Shown: positions 38,743 through 47,373 of the stretch, one piece after another | Position numbering within the stretch: the first letter of the stretch is position 1 | Layout of the letters: each line of letters starts with the position of its first letter | Source of the DNA: Actinomycetes bacterium | GTDB lineage: Bacteria; Actinomycetota; Acidimicrobiia; Acidimicrobiales; RAAP-2 | DNA length: 64,000 nucleotides | Direction: 5' to 3' | Assembly (NCBI GenBank): GCA_021779735.1 | Contig: JAJYAC010000002.1 | Coordinates: 35,147-99,146 of the forward strand | Translations under genes and position numbers: made by a program | The notes under the pieces: model-generated | The model's database searches: none | The model's input: the letters and a program-made list of their open reading frames with translations, nothing else | What the model was told of the DNA's origin: nothing

Positions 38743-39732
38743 CTAGAAGCCGGCGTTCGTGAACTCGGCCAACTTGTCGTGGCGGTGGAAGGTTTCCACG
38801 GTGCGCACGGTGCCCGATCCCGAGCGCACGACGAGGGACTGCGTCGTCGCGCCGAAGTCAAAGAAGCGCACGCCGCGCAAGAAGTCACCGTCGGTGATCG
38901 CGGTCGCGGCGAAGAAGCAGTCCTCGCTCGCGACGAGGTCGTCGGTTGTCAGCACGCGCGAGAGGTCGTAGCCGAGCGCTTCGGCGGCCGCTCGCTCGTC
39001 GTCGTTGCGCGGGTGCAGAATGCCCTGGATCTCGCCGCCGAGGCCCTTGATCGCGGCCGCGGCGATCACGCCCTCGGGGGTGCCACCCACGCCGAAGAGG
39101 ACGTCGACGCCCGAGTTGGGCCAGCCCGTGGCGATCGCGCCGGCGACGTCGCCGTCGGAGATCAGCAGGATGCGCGCCCCGGCCTCGCGCACCTCGGCGA
39201 TGAGCTCGTCGTGGCGCGGGCGGTCCAAGATCACGACGCCCATCTCCTGGACGGGCTTCTTGAGACGGCGCGAGAGCTCCTGGAGGTTCTCGGTGACCGA
39301 GGCGTTGATGTCGATCGAGCCGCGACCGCGCGGGCCCACCGCGACCTTCTGCATGTAGACGCACGGGCCCGGGTTGAACATGGTGCCGCGCTCGGCGAGC
39401 GCGATGACCGAGAGAGCGCCATTGCGACCCATGGCGGTGAGCGTGGTGCCGTCGATGGGATCGACCGCGACGTCGACCTGGGGCGGGCGCCCGTCGCCGA
39501 TGTGCTCGCCGTTAAAGAGCATCGGCGCCTCGTCCTTCTCACCCTCGCCGATGACGACGATGCCGTCCATCGCCACGCCGCCGAGAACGAAGCGCATGGC
39601 GTCCACGGCCGCGCCGTCGGCGGCGTTCTTGTCGCCGCGACCGGCCCAGCGGGCGGCCGCGATGGCCGCCGCCTCCGTGACGCGAATGAGTTCCAGCGCG
39701 ATGTTGCGGTCCGGCCGCGAGGGGGGTTGCAC
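38743..39732 (-). CDS. glpX: class II fructose-1,6-bisphosphatase
   Basis: 329 aa. It hydrolyses fructose-1,6-bisphosphate in gluconeogenesis. GlpX motifs: AARWAGRGDKNAADGAAVDAMR, IGEGEKDEAPML, VDPIDGTTL (metal site), GVGGTPEGVIAAAA and ILHPRNDDE. GTG 39732 has no Shine-Dalgarno; TAATGT lies exactly six bases upstream, pointing to a leaderless mRNA. Divergent from murA. Confidence 0.95.
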   Translation of the reverse strand: MQPPSRPDRNIALELIRVTEAAAIAAARWAGRGDKNAADGAAVDAMRFVLGGVAMDGIVVIGEGEKDEAPMLFNGEHIGDGRPPQVDVAVDPIDGTTLTAMGRNGALSVIALAERGTMFNPGPCVYMQKVAVGPRGRGSIDINASVTENLQELSRRLKKPVQEMGVVILDRPRHDELIAEVREAGARILLISDGDVAGAIATGWPNSGVDVLFGVGGTPEGVIAAAAIKGLGGEIQGILHPRNDDERAAAEALGYDLSRVLTTDDLVASEDCFFAATAITDGDFLRGVRFFDFGATTQSLVVRSGSGTVRTVETFHRHDKLAEFTNAGF

Positions 39733-39738
39733 GAGGAA

Positions 39739-39793
39739 ACATTACCCCGGGCGCCCCGCTCCTCTCGGACCTGGAGCCCGTCTCGGCCATACT
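39739..39793. promoter_or_regulatory. divergent leaderless-type promoters of glpX and murA
   Basis: On the minus strand TAATGT (39739-39744) ends six bases before the glpX GTG. On the plus strand CATACT (39788-39793) ends six bases before the murA GTG. This mirrored spacing places both transcription starts at the start codons. The -35 regions would overlap in the middle and are not well defined. Confidence 0.5.
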
Positions 39794-39799
39794 GAAGGG

Positions 39800-41062
39800 G
39801 TGAGTTTTCTGCTGATCAAGTCCGCGGGCCCCCTCGCGGGCGAGGTCAGCGCGCACGGCGCCAAGAACGCGGTACTCAAGCAAATGGCGGCCTGTCTGCT
39901 GGCCAGTGGGCGCCACGAGCTTCTGAACGTGCCCGACATCACCGACGTCGTCGTGATGGGCGAGTTGCTGGTGGCCCTGGGATGCTCGGTGACCTCGCCG
40001 CGCGCGCACGAGCTCGTTATCGACGTGCCCGCGGCGGGTGACCTGCACCCCATCGCGCCGGCGCACCTCTTCGAGGCGATGCGGGCCTCCATCGTCGTCC
40101 TCGGTCCGTTGCTCGCGCGCTGTGGCGAGGCGTCCATGGCGCTACCCGGCGGGGACGACTTCGGCCAGCGGCCGATCAACTTTCACACCGAGGGCCTGGG
40201 CGCGATGGGCGCGGTCTTTGAGAACGACCGCATGTCGATTCGCGCGCGCGTGACGCGCGCGCGCCTGCGCGCGACGCGCATCACCCTCGAGTACCCCAGC
40301 CACACCGCCACGGACAACCTCATGATGGCCTGCGTGCTCGCCGAGGGTCGCTCGGTGATCGACAACGCGGCGCGCGAACCCGAAGTCGAAGACCTCGGTC
40401 GTCAACTCATCGCGATGGGCGCGCGCATCGAGGGCCTGGGCACGTCGCGGCTCACCATCGATGGCGTCAGTGAACTCTCGCCCGCGCGTCACGAGGTGAT
40501 CTGTGACCGCGTGGTGGCCGCCACGTACCTCGCCGCGGGCCTCATCAGCGCCGGCGAGGTGCGCGTGAACGACGCGAGAAGCGACCACATGGAGATGCTG
40601 CTGCGAAAGTTCGCGGCGATGGGAGCGACGCTCGATGTGACTGGCCCCGGTATCGCGCTGCGCGGTCCCGTTCGCCCGCGCGCCTGTGACGTGGCCACGT
40701 TGCCCTACCCCGGCGTGGCGACGGACTACAAGCCACTCGTCACCACGGTCCTCTCGGTCGCCGACGGCGTCTCGGTGGTGACCGAGAACCTCTTTAGCGG
40801 GCGCTTTCGCTACGTCGACGAGCTCATTCGCCTGGGCGCGGATATCCAGACCGCCGGGCACCACGCCGTCGTTCGCGGTGTCACGCACCTGAGCGGCACC
40901 GAGGTGCGCGGCGGTGACATCCGCGCGGCGGCGGCCCTCGCCCTCGCGGGACTGGTGGCCACCGGAGAGACGCGCGTGGGCGGCTACGAGCACATCGCGC
41001 GCGGCTACGAGGACTTCGTGGGACACCTGCGCGCCCTCGGGGCTCAGGTGGAGTTCGCGTGA
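39800..41062 (+). CDS. murA: UDP-N-acetylglucosamine 1-carboxyvinyltransferase (MurA), Cys-to-Asp form
   Basis: 420 aa from GTG 39800; the track ORF begins far upstream in the glpX gene. It transfers enolpyruvate from PEP to UDP-GlcNAc, the first committed peptidoglycan step. GEVSAHGAKNAVLKQMAACLL and the Arg-rich substrate sites fit. The active-site loop is LPGGDDFGQRPINFH: the Cys of E. coli MurA (Cys115) is Asp (residue 119). The same change in Mycobacterium tuberculosis makes the enzyme insensitive to fosfomycin, so intrinsic resistance is expected. meaB follows with a 4-nt overlap. Confidence 0.93.
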   Translation: MSFLLIKSAGPLAGEVSAHGAKNAVLKQMAACLLASGRHELLNVPDITDVVVMGELLVALGCSVTSPRAHELVIDVPAAGDLHPIAPAHLFEAMRASIVVLGPLLARCGEASMALPGGDDFGQRPINFHTEGLGAMGAVFENDRMSIRARVTRARLRATRITLEYPSHTATDNLMMACVLAEGRSVIDNAAREPEVEDLGRQLIAMGARIEGLGTSRLTIDGVSELSPARHEVICDRVVAATYLAAGLISAGEVRVNDARSDHMEMLLRKFAAMGATLDVTGPGIALRGPVRPRACDVATLPYPGVATDYKPLVTTVLSVADGVSVVTENLFSGRFRYVDELIRLGADIQTAGHHAVVRGVTHLSGTEVRGGDIRAAAALALAGLVATGETRVGGYEHIARGYEDFVGHLRALGAQVEFA

Positions 41063-42018
41063 TCTCGCGCGACCCCGACGAGCTGATGGATGCGGCGGCG
41101 ACGGGCTCGCGTACCGCGCTCGCTCGACTGCTCACCTACGTCGAGTCCGGTGGCCCAAACCAGCGCGCGGTTGCCGCGCGCGCCTACGCGGTCCCCGCCC
41201 CCTACGTGGTGGGGCTCACGGGTCCGCCGGGGGCCGGCAAGTCCACGCTCACCGACGCGCTGATCAGCGCGCTGCTCGCGCGCGGCGACCTGGGGCCCGT
41301 GCGCTTTGACGAGCTCGGCGTGCTCTGCGTGGATCCCTCGTCGCCGTTCTCGGGTGGGGCCATTCTCGGCGACCGCATCCGCATGCAGTCCCACGCGACC
41401 AACGACGCGGTCTTCATCCGCTCGATGGCCACGCGAGGGCACCTCGGCGGGCTCAGCCTCGCCGTGCCCGACGCCCTGCGCGTGCTCGGAGCGGCGGGTT
41501 TCGCCCTCGCTCTCGTGGAGACCGTCGGCGTGGGACAGATGGAAGTCGACGTGGCCTCGGCCGCCGACACGACGGTTGTCGTGACGAACCCCGGGTGGGG
41601 CGACGCCATGCAGGCGAACAAGGCGGGGCTGCTCGAGGTAGCGGACGTCTTCGTGATCAACAAGGCCGATCGCGCGGGCGTCGCCGAGACGCGACGCGAC
41701 CTCGAGCAGATGCTCGACCTCGGCGGACCCTACGAGTGGCGCCCGCCGATCCTCGAGACCATCGCGACGAGTGCGACGGGGATCGACTCGCTCCTCGAGG
41801 CGTTGGGCGCGCACGCGGACTTCCTCGCCGACGGGCGCCTCGAGGGACACCGTCGCGCCCAGGCCGCGCGCGAGCTCGACGCGGTCATCGCGGCGTCGCT
41901 GCGCGCGCGCGTGCGCGAGCTCGCCCACGGTGAGGCCTACGAGCGTGCCCTCGAGGAGATCGTCGCGGGCCGCACGGATCCCTACCGCGCGGCAGAGACG
42001 TTACTCTCGGAGCCATGA
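41059..42018 (+). CDS. meaB: methylmalonyl-CoA mutase-associated GTPase MeaB
   Basis: 319 aa, a G3E-family P-loop GTPase that protects and reloads adenosylcobalamin mutases. Motifs: VVGLTGPPGAGKSTLTDALI (G1), CVDPSSPFSGGAILGDRIRM, FALALVETVGVGQMEVDVA (switch region) and VFVINKADRAGV (NKxD). No mutase gene is adjacent. The GTG start overlaps murA and the stop overlaps the next membrane gene, so expression is coupled. Confidence 0.92.
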   Translation: MISRDPDELMDAAATGSRTALARLLTYVESGGPNQRAVAARAYAVPAPYVVGLTGPPGAGKSTLTDALISALLARGDLGPVRFDELGVLCVDPSSPFSGGAILGDRIRMQSHATNDAVFIRSMATRGHLGGLSLAVPDALRVLGAAGFALALVETVGVGQMEVDVASAADTTVVVTNPGWGDAMQANKAGLLEVADVFVINKADRAGVAETRRDLEQMLDLGGPYEWRPPILETIATSATGIDSLLEALGAHADFLADGRLEGHRRAQAARELDAVIAASLRARVRELAHGEAYERALEEIVAGRTDPYRAAETLLSEP

Positions 42019-42467
42019 TTGGCGTCTCGGTCGGCTACGACCTCCTCTTCTTAGTCCACGTCGTCGCGGCGATCGCGACGCTCACGGTGCTCGTCGCGAT
42101 GCGCGCGAGCGCGAGGCAAATCGCGAGCGGCGCGGACGAGACCGTCCAGCGCGCGCGCTTTCCTCAGCGGCGCAACTGGGCCGCGCGCCTCATGCACCTG
42201 TTGCCCCTCACGGGTCTGGCGATGTCACTCTCGGGCACCAGCGACGTGTCGCTCACGCGCCCGTGGATCGGCGTGGGGATCCTGTGCTACCTCGCCGGCG
42301 CCGGACATCTCGAGGCGCGCACCCTGCCCCTCGAGCGAGTCGTCGCCGAAGTCATCAACCACGACGGCGTGGCGTCGCCCGCGCGCGGTCGCCAGCTCGT
42401 GCGCTCGATCGACACGTTGCTCGTCCTGATCGCGCTCGCCCTACTCGCGATGCTGATCCAATTCTGA
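42015..42467 (+). CDS. four-helix membrane protein of unknown function (DUF2269-like)
   Basis: 150 aa with four hydrophobic segments (LLFLVHVVAAIATLTVLVAM; LMHLLPLTGLAMSLSG; WIGVGILCYLAGAGHLE; LLVLIALALLAMLIQF). The histidine in the first helix and RRNWAARLMHLLPLTG resemble DUF2269-type proteins, but I am not certain of the family. Translation is coupled to meaB by an ATGA overlap. Confidence 0.6.
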   Translation: MIGVSVGYDLLFLVHVVAAIATLTVLVAMRASARQIASGADETVQRARFPQRRNWAARLMHLLPLTGLAMSLSGTSDVSLTRPWIGVGILCYLAGAGHLEARTLPLERVVAEVINHDGVASPARGRQLVRSIDTLLVLIALALLAMLIQF

Positions 42468-42532
42468 CGCTGACGAACACGCGGGGTCCGGGAGCGTGTC
42501 TCGAGGTCGCCGTCAGAAAGTGCGGAGAACGC

Positions 42533-43789
42533 CTAGTCGAGAAATGACGCGCGTCCCACCATGCCGGCGGCCACTGTCGCGTTGGTGACCTCGTCGATCA
42601 ACACGAAACTGCCGGTCACCCGGTTGTCGCGGTAGTCGTCGACGGCGAGCGCGTCGGCCGTGGCCAGGCGGGCGAGGCCGATCTCGTTCGTCGAGAGCTC
42701 GCGCGTCGACTCGACGTTGAGCGTCGTGATGTCGATGACTCCGTCGAGTGAGACGACGCGCGCGGGCGTTGAGCGCGTCGTGTGCTTGACCCGCAGGCGT
42801 TGACCCGCCTCGAGGGGCGCGTCGCCGAACCAACAGATCGTCGCGTCGAGCTCACGGGTCACCCGCGGCAGGGGGGCGGCTGCGAGTAGGTCCCCGCGGC
42901 CCGCGTCGGTGTCCTCGGCGAGGGCGACGTCCACCGAGAGGCCCGCCACCGCGTCCTCGCGCTCGCCCGACCCGGCGCGAATCGAGGTGACCGTCGTGGC
43001 GACACCGGCGGGCAGCAGCGTCAGAGTGTCACCGACGAGGAGGGTGCCGCCGTTCATCATGCCGGCGTAGGTGCGCCCGCCTCCGTCTTGGCGTAGGACC
43101 CACTGGATGGGCAGGCGGGGCGCGCCCGCGCTCTCCCACACGCCCGCGTCCGCGACCTCGAGGGCGCCGAGCACGCTCGGCCCCTCGTACCAGGCGCTCA
43201 CCGGCGAGACGTCGACGACGTTGTCGCCGAGAAGGGCCGAGACCGGCACGCAGACGTGGTTCGCGAATCCCAACTCGCCCGCGATCGTGTCGACCTCGTC
43301 GACGACGCTCTGGTACGCGGTGGGGGACCAGTTGACGGTGTCCATCTTGTTCACCGCCACCACGAGGCTGCGCACGCCCAAGAGGGCGGCGATCACGAGG
43401 TGGCGACGGGTCTGCTCCTTGAGCCCGTGATTGACGTCAACGACGACGAGCGCGAGGTCGGCGGTCGAGGCGCCCGTGGCCATGTTGCGCGTGTACTGCA
43501 CGTGGCCCGGGCAGTCGGCGATGATGAACTTGCGTGTGGGCGTGGCCGCGTAGCGATACGCGACGTCGATCGTGATGCCCTGCTCGCGCTCGGCGCGCAG
43601 GCCGTCGGTGACGAAGCTCAGGTCGAGGTCGCCCACGCCGCGCTTCTGTGAGGCGTGCGCGACGGCGTCGAGCTGATCGTCAAAGAGTTGACGGGTGTCT
43701 ACGAGCAGTCGACCGATCAAGGTCGACTTGCCGTCATCGACCGAGCCGATCGTGGCCAGTCGCAGGAGATCTTTGGTGGAGTCGCTCAC
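42533..43789 (-). CDS. cysN: sulfate adenylyltransferase subunit 1 (GTPase CysN)
   Basis: 418 aa. It couples GTP hydrolysis to APS formation by CysD. EF-Tu-like motifs: GSVDDGKSTLIGRLL, DCPGHVQYTRNMATGAS and AVNKMDTVNW. The protein ends after the EF-Tu-like barrels, with no fused APS kinase (CysC). That, and a cluster-type CysH next door, suggests that APS rather than PAPS is the reductase substrate. GTG start overlaps the cysD stop by one base. Confidence 0.94.
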   Translation of the reverse strand: MSDSTKDLLRLATIGSVDDGKSTLIGRLLVDTRQLFDDQLDAVAHASQKRGVGDLDLSFVTDGLRAEREQGITIDVAYRYAATPTRKFIIADCPGHVQYTRNMATGASTADLALVVVDVNHGLKEQTRRHLVIAALLGVRSLVVAVNKMDTVNWSPTAYQSVVDEVDTIAGELGFANHVCVPVSALLGDNVVDVSPVSAWYEGPSVLGALEVADAGVWESAGAPRLPIQWVLRQDGGGRTYAGMMNGGTLLVGDTLTLLPAGVATTVTSIRAGSGEREDAVAGLSVDVALAEDTDAGRGDLLAAAPLPRVTRELDATICWFGDAPLEAGQRLRVKHTTRSTPARVVSLDGVIDITTLNVESTRELSTNEIGLARLATADALAVDDYRDNRVTGSFVLIDEVTNATVAAGMVGRASFLD

Positions 43790-44712
43790 TAGAAGTAGCC
43801 CTCGCGCTTTCGGTCCTCCATGGCGGTCTCGCTGAAACGGTCGTCGGCGCGCGTGGCGCCACGCTCGGAGACGTTCGCCACGGCGACCTCGTGGACGATG
43901 GCCGCGAGGGTGTCGGCGTCTGACTCAACGGCGCCCGTGCAGTTCGCGTCGCCCACGGTGCGAAAGCGCACGGAGCGCCACTCGGTCACCTCGCCCTCGC
44001 GCGGGACCACGTGAGGTCCCACCGCCAGCCACATCGAATCGCGCTTCAGTACCTCGCGCTGGTGCGCGAAGTAGATCGAGGGCAGGGCCATCTGCTCGCG
44101 TTCGATGTACTGCCAGATGTCGAGCTCGGTCCAGTCCGAGAGGGGAAAGGCCCGCAGGTGCTCGCCGTGGTTGACCCGGCCCTGGTAGAGCTGCCAGAGT
44201 TCGGGCCGCTGCGCACGGGGATCCCACTGACCGAATCCATTGCGAAACGACAAGATGCGCTCCTTGGCGCGGGCCTTGTCCTCGTCGCGGCGCGCGCCAC
44301 CGAAGGCGGCGTCGAATCCGTGCTCGGTGATGGCGTCGAGCAGGGTCACGCTCTGGAGTCGATTGCGACTGCCGAGGGGGCCGGGATCGACGACGCGTCC
44401 GCGGTCGATGGAGTCCTGCACGCGCGCGACGACCAGGCGTGCGCCGAGACGCTCGACGGTGCGGTCGCGAAACTCGAGCACCTCGGGGAAGTTCTGTCCG
44501 GTGTCGACGTGCATGACGGGAAAGGGCAGTCGCTGGGGGCTGAAGGCCTTGACCGCGAGGTGCAAGAGCACCGCGGAGTCCTTGCCGCCGGAAAAGAGGA
44601 GGACCGGCCGCTCGCACTCCGCCGCGACCTCGCGCAAGATGAAGACGGCCTGAGATTCGAGGGCGTCGAGGTGGTCGAGTGAGGGATGAGTGCGCAGAGG
44701 GGTGACAGTCAT
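43789..44712 (-). CDS. cysD: sulfate adenylyltransferase subunit 2 (CysD)
   Basis: 307 aa. An adenine-nucleotide alpha-hydrolase fold with the PP-loop LLFSGGKDSAVLLHLA; MHVDTGQNFPEVLEFRD, FGGARRDEDKARAKER and a C-terminal tail ending RKREGYF are classical CysD. It makes adenosine-5'-phosphosulfate from sulfate and ATP. First gene of the cysDN operon, divergent from cysH across a palindromic control region. Confidence 0.96.
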   Translation of the reverse strand: MTVTPLRTHPSLDHLDALESQAVFILREVAAECERPVLLFSGGKDSAVLLHLAVKAFSPQRLPFPVMHVDTGQNFPEVLEFRDRTVERLGARLVVARVQDSIDRGRVVDPGPLGSRNRLQSVTLLDAITEHGFDAAFGGARRDEDKARAKERILSFRNGFGQWDPRAQRPELWQLYQGRVNHGEHLRAFPLSDWTELDIWQYIEREQMALPSIYFAHQREVLKRDSMWLAVGPHVVPREGEVTEWRSVRFRTVGDANCTGAVESDADTLAAIVHEVAVANVSERGATRADDRFSETAMEDRKREGYF

Positions 44713-44721
44713 GACTAAGGG

Positions 44722-44775
44722 AACTCCCGGGATACTCTATTAATCCACTAGATTATAGTAGAGATACCTCGGGAG
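44722..44775. promoter_or_regulatory. long imperfect palindrome in the cysD-cysH gap
   Basis: The left arm CTCCCGGGATACTCTA...TTAATC and the inverted right arm CTCCCGAGGTATCTCTA...TATAATC align over more than 20 nt around a centre near 44749. The core CTCTATTAATC/GATTATAGTAGAG is at 44735-44763. The arms contain both genes' GGGAG sites and -10-like boxes (TATAGT 44754-44759 for cysH), so a single regulator could control both directions. Confidence 0.6.
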
Positions 44776-44779
44776 ACCC

Positions 44780-45442
44780 ATGATTTCAGCAGAGCCAAGA
44801 CTACTAGAGCATCTCGCGCGCGCGGCGCAGCGCCTCGAGCACGAGAGCCCCCTCGGAATCCTCGAGTGGACGTTCGCTCAGTACGACGACGTGGCTATGG
44901 CGTGCTCGTTCGAGGACCTCGCGCTCTTGCACCTGGTTCACCAGGTGCGTCCCGAGACGCCCATCGTGTTTCTCAACACCGGTGGACACTTTCCCGAGAC
45001 GCTCGACTTCGTGGCGAGCGTCTCGCGCGACTGGTCGCTCAACCTGGTCGAGACGAACGCGCCGGCGCTCGCGCCACGCTGTGGCGACGCCGGCTGCTGC
45101 GCCGCGCGCAAGGTCGAGCCGCTTCGCGGCGCACTGGAAGGTCGCGACGCGTGGATTACCGCGGTCAAGCGCGTGGACGCTTCGACGCGAGCCGCGATGC
45201 CTGTCGTGTCGTGGGATGAGAAGTTCTCTCTCGTGAAGGTGAATCCGCTCGCGTCGTGGAGCGACGAGGACGTGAGTTACTACCTCGCGGCGAACAACCT
45301 CGCGACCCATCCACTGTGGCGAGAGGGCTACGCCTCCATTGGCTGCGCCGCCGTCACCCAGAAGCCCCTCGATGGATCCGATCGTCGCTCGGGACGCTGG
45401 GCGGGTTCCGACACGATGGAATGCGGCCTCCACGAGGCGTGA
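44780..45442 (+). CDS. cysH: APS/PAPS reductase (CysH), atypical Fe-S ligand set
   Basis: 220 aa. It reduces adenylyl sulfate to sulfite. The CC pair of APS reductases is present (Cys106-Cys107 in GCCAARKVEPL), as is the C-terminal catalytic ECGLH (Cys215). The second cluster motif, normally SIGCxPCT, reads YASIGCAAVTQ: Cys189 is kept but the fourth ligand is Val192. The cluster may therefore be bound differently or lost. GGGAG lies 4 nt before the ATG. It diverges from cysDN, consistent with one sulfate-assimilation unit; sulfite reductase is not in the window. Confidence 0.9.
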   Translation: MISAEPRLLEHLARAAQRLEHESPLGILEWTFAQYDDVAMACSFEDLALLHLVHQVRPETPIVFLNTGGHFPETLDFVASVSRDWSLNLVETNAPALAPRCGDAGCCAARKVEPLRGALEGRDAWITAVKRVDASTRAAMPVVSWDEKFSLVKVNPLASWSDEDVSYYLAANNLATHPLWREGYASIGCAAVTQKPLDGSDRRSGRWAGSDTMECGLHEA

Positions 45443-45516
45443 TATCCACCAAAAGGTGAAACGTCGGCGGTACATTTGACGGCAATGTCACGTGGATTAC
45501 TTGGGGAGTTCGCCGA

Positions 45517-46338
45517 ATGATCCTGGTAGTCCTCGCTCTGGCGTGGATCGCGTTCTTGACCCCGGTGGCGGTGCGAAAGATTCGCGACATGGGATCGGAC
45601 CGTTCCATCGAGCATTTCCACGCGGAGCACGAAGTCCTCAGCCGTCAGGGCTACACCGTCGAGCCCGCCTACCGTCTCGAAGAGCCGGTGCGCGTGGCCT
45701 ACCCCGAGACCTACGTCAGCCAGCGTGAGCCGCTCGCGGCGCGCCCGCGCCTCACGGTCGTCAAAGAGGGCGACACGTACTCCTCGCTTGAGTCGCGCCA
45801 GTCCTGGCACGAGTGGAGTGAGGACTACGACTACGAACGTCGCGAATCCGAGCCTCGCGAGAGAGTGAGTGCCTCGGCCAATCGGTACGCGAGCGCGTAC
45901 TCGGCGGTACCGCGCACGATCCCCGTTGAGGACGTGGTTGAACCCCTTCGTCCCGCGCGCTCGATGCGTCGGCGTCGGCGCGTGATGGTGACGCGCCTCG
46001 CACTCGCGACGGTGGTGGCGACCGGGGCGGCGTTCGTGTCGGGCGCCTCGCTGGTCTTTGACGTGGCGATGCTGACCTGGCTCGCCGACGTGGCCTACGT
46101 GGCGCTGGCACTTTTCGCACTGAGCCAGGGCTTCCTCGCGCAGTCCACGGTGGGCCTGGCGCGTCCTGAGGCCCACCTCGCGCACGTCGAGCCGTTGCGC
46201 CGTGGCGAGCGCGACGCCGGGCGCGGGCCCCGCGACGGTTTCCCCGGCGCACGACTGGAGACCGCGTACGACGACGACGACTCATGGGAGGCGTCGGGTT
46301 GGACCCACGCGACACCGGCTCGCTACGCCCTGGGATAA
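45517..46338 (+). CDS. SepX/GlpR-like divisome-associated membrane protein
   Basis: 273 aa. An N-terminal membrane helix (MILVVLALAWIAFLTPVAVRKI) is followed by a long charged cytoplasmic segment (~25-150, rich in Glu/Arg/Tyr). Next comes RRRRRVMVTRLALATVVATGAAF, and a second hydrophobic pair ends near residue 215. This layout and the short conserved start resemble actinobacterial SepX/GlpR proteins, which localise to the septum. The likeness is from memory of the family's shape rather than a search. No CDS partner is adjacent; tRNA-Ala follows 14 nt later. Confidence 0.55.
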   Translation: MILVVLALAWIAFLTPVAVRKIRDMGSDRSIEHFHAEHEVLSRQGYTVEPAYRLEEPVRVAYPETYVSQREPLAARPRLTVVKEGDTYSSLESRQSWHEWSEDYDYERRESEPRERVSASANRYASAYSAVPRTIPVEDVVEPLRPARSMRRRRRVMVTRLALATVVATGAAFVSGASLVFDVAMLTWLADVAYVALALFALSQGFLAQSTVGLARPEAHLAHVEPLRRGERDAGRGPRDGFPGARLETAYDDDDSWEASGWTHATPARYALG

Positions 46339-46352
46339 ACTGGTGATCCCGC

Positions 46353-46425
46353 GGGGGTGTAGCTCAATTGGTAGAGCGCTACGTTCGCAATGTAGAGGCA
46401 GTGGGTTCGAATCCCATCACCTCCA
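46353..46425 (+). tRNA. tRNA-Ala (anticodon CGC)
   Basis: 73 nt. Acceptor GGGGGTG pairs with CACCTCC (one G-U); D-stem GCTC/GAGC; anticodon stem CTACG/TGTAG with loop TTCGCAA gives CGC for GCG codons; T-loop is TTCGAAT. CCA is not encoded. The accessory-looking region starts directly downstream. Confidence 0.93.
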
Positions 46426-46505
46426 CTCCGTAGGACAGGCGGCTCATTGTTCGGCCGTCTCGTCGACGTCTCAATGTTGGGCGCGAAGGTCTTGAGTTCT
46501 GGAGG

Positions 46506-47039
46506 CTAAAGTTCCGTCCCGGGATTATCGCGCTCTTTCTTACGTGAGCGTTCGAGAACCTGGCGAAGAATTGGGAGTACTGCGCGATCCTTTTCGCGCC
46601 CGGCCGCCTCTTTGGAGCGGATTACGTCAGCGAGGGCGGCAACGAAGATCGTCACGGTGTCTGTAAGTTGCTCTCTAGTGGCGGAACGACGAAGATCGTC
46701 GTAGCCGCGCGTGCCATCTGGAAGAAGGGCGATGTCCAGGTATCCGTGTTTCGTCACGTACGTCCAGGTTGTGCCCTGCTCAAATGATCTCTCGTCGAGT
46801 GGCACTTCCAATGGTTCTTCCATATCTGGAATCCGAAGTCTTGCGTTGAGTTCCCTCAGTGCAGCCGCAAGCCTCGTGAAGTTTTCACGGGTTCGAGCAG
46901 GCGTGACGTCAACGTCGCGTGTGACGTAGGGTGATCCGCGAAGTTCGGCCGCAAGTCCGCCGATGACGACGTAGAGCACTCGGTGTCGTTCGAGGACTTC
47001 GAGAATTTCGTCGGGACGATACGGGACGATTTCATTCAT
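46506..47039 (-). CDS. nucleotidyltransferase-fold protein, candidate toxin partner of an Xre regulator
   Basis: 177 aa from ATG 47039 (MNEIVPYRPDEILEVL); the track start 47102 lies deep in the upstream gene. LYVVIGGLAAELRGSPYVTRDVDVTP carries the GG...D-x-D signature of minimal/AbiEii-like nucleotidyltransferases (cited in part). LDIALLPDGTRGYDDL supplies a third acidic residue, and a helical C-terminus follows. It overlaps the Xre gene by 8 nt. Xre plus nucleotidyltransferase pairs occur in toxin-antitoxin-like and phage-defence modules. The region is visibly AT-richer than its neighbours, a sign of transfer. Toxicity is unproven. Confidence 0.68.
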   Translation of the reverse strand: MNEIVPYRPDEILEVLERHRVLYVVIGGLAAELRGSPYVTRDVDVTPARTRENFTRLAAALRELNARLRIPDMEEPLEVPLDERSFEQGTTWTYVTKHGYLDIALLPDGTRGYDDLRRSATREQLTDTVTIFVAALADVIRSKEAAGREKDRAVLPILRQVLERSRKKERDNPGTEL

Positions 47040-47373
47040 GAAGACTCGCTCCTTGTTGTTCACGTCGTTCGTGGAATCGGACGCGTGCCATGAGATCGGC
47101 AAATCGTTCGGCCGGCGTCATTCGAAGATGTTGATCAATGATCGTCACATTCGAGTCATCAAACTTGGACATGAAGAACGTGAGATCTAATCCACATGCG
47201 CGCACGACTTCGCGCAAAGTCTCAAGACTTGGTGATACGTCATCGCGTTCCCAGCGGGCTATCACAGACTGCGATTTTCCGAGGCGTGCGCCCAATTCGG
47301 CTTGCGTCAGTCCGGCACGTAATCGAGCTTCTTTGATTAGATCTCCACTCACCATGAAGTCATTATAGTACAT
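47032..47373 (-). CDS. Xre-family helix-turn-helix regulator (candidate antitoxin)
   Basis: 113 aa from ATG 47373, or 107 aa from ATG 47355. The HTH is SGDLIKEARLRAGLTQAELGARLGKSQSVIARWERDD (region, residues ~9-45). The C-terminal half (MTPAERFADLMARVRFHERREQQG) is helical. It is first in a two-gene operon with the nucleotidyltransferase. A TATAG-N10-CTATA dyad overlaps its start, as expected for autorepression. Confidence 0.75.
   Translation of the reverse strand: MYYNDFMVSGDLIKEARLRAGLTQAELGARLGKSQSVIARWERDDVSPSLETLREVVRACGLDLTFFMSKFDDSNVTIIDQHLRMTPAERFADLMARVRFHERREQQGASLHE

Noticed and set aside
39374-39799. N-terminal extension of the murA ORF
   Set aside because: It is antisense to glpX, and the MurA family start aligns with GTG 39800.
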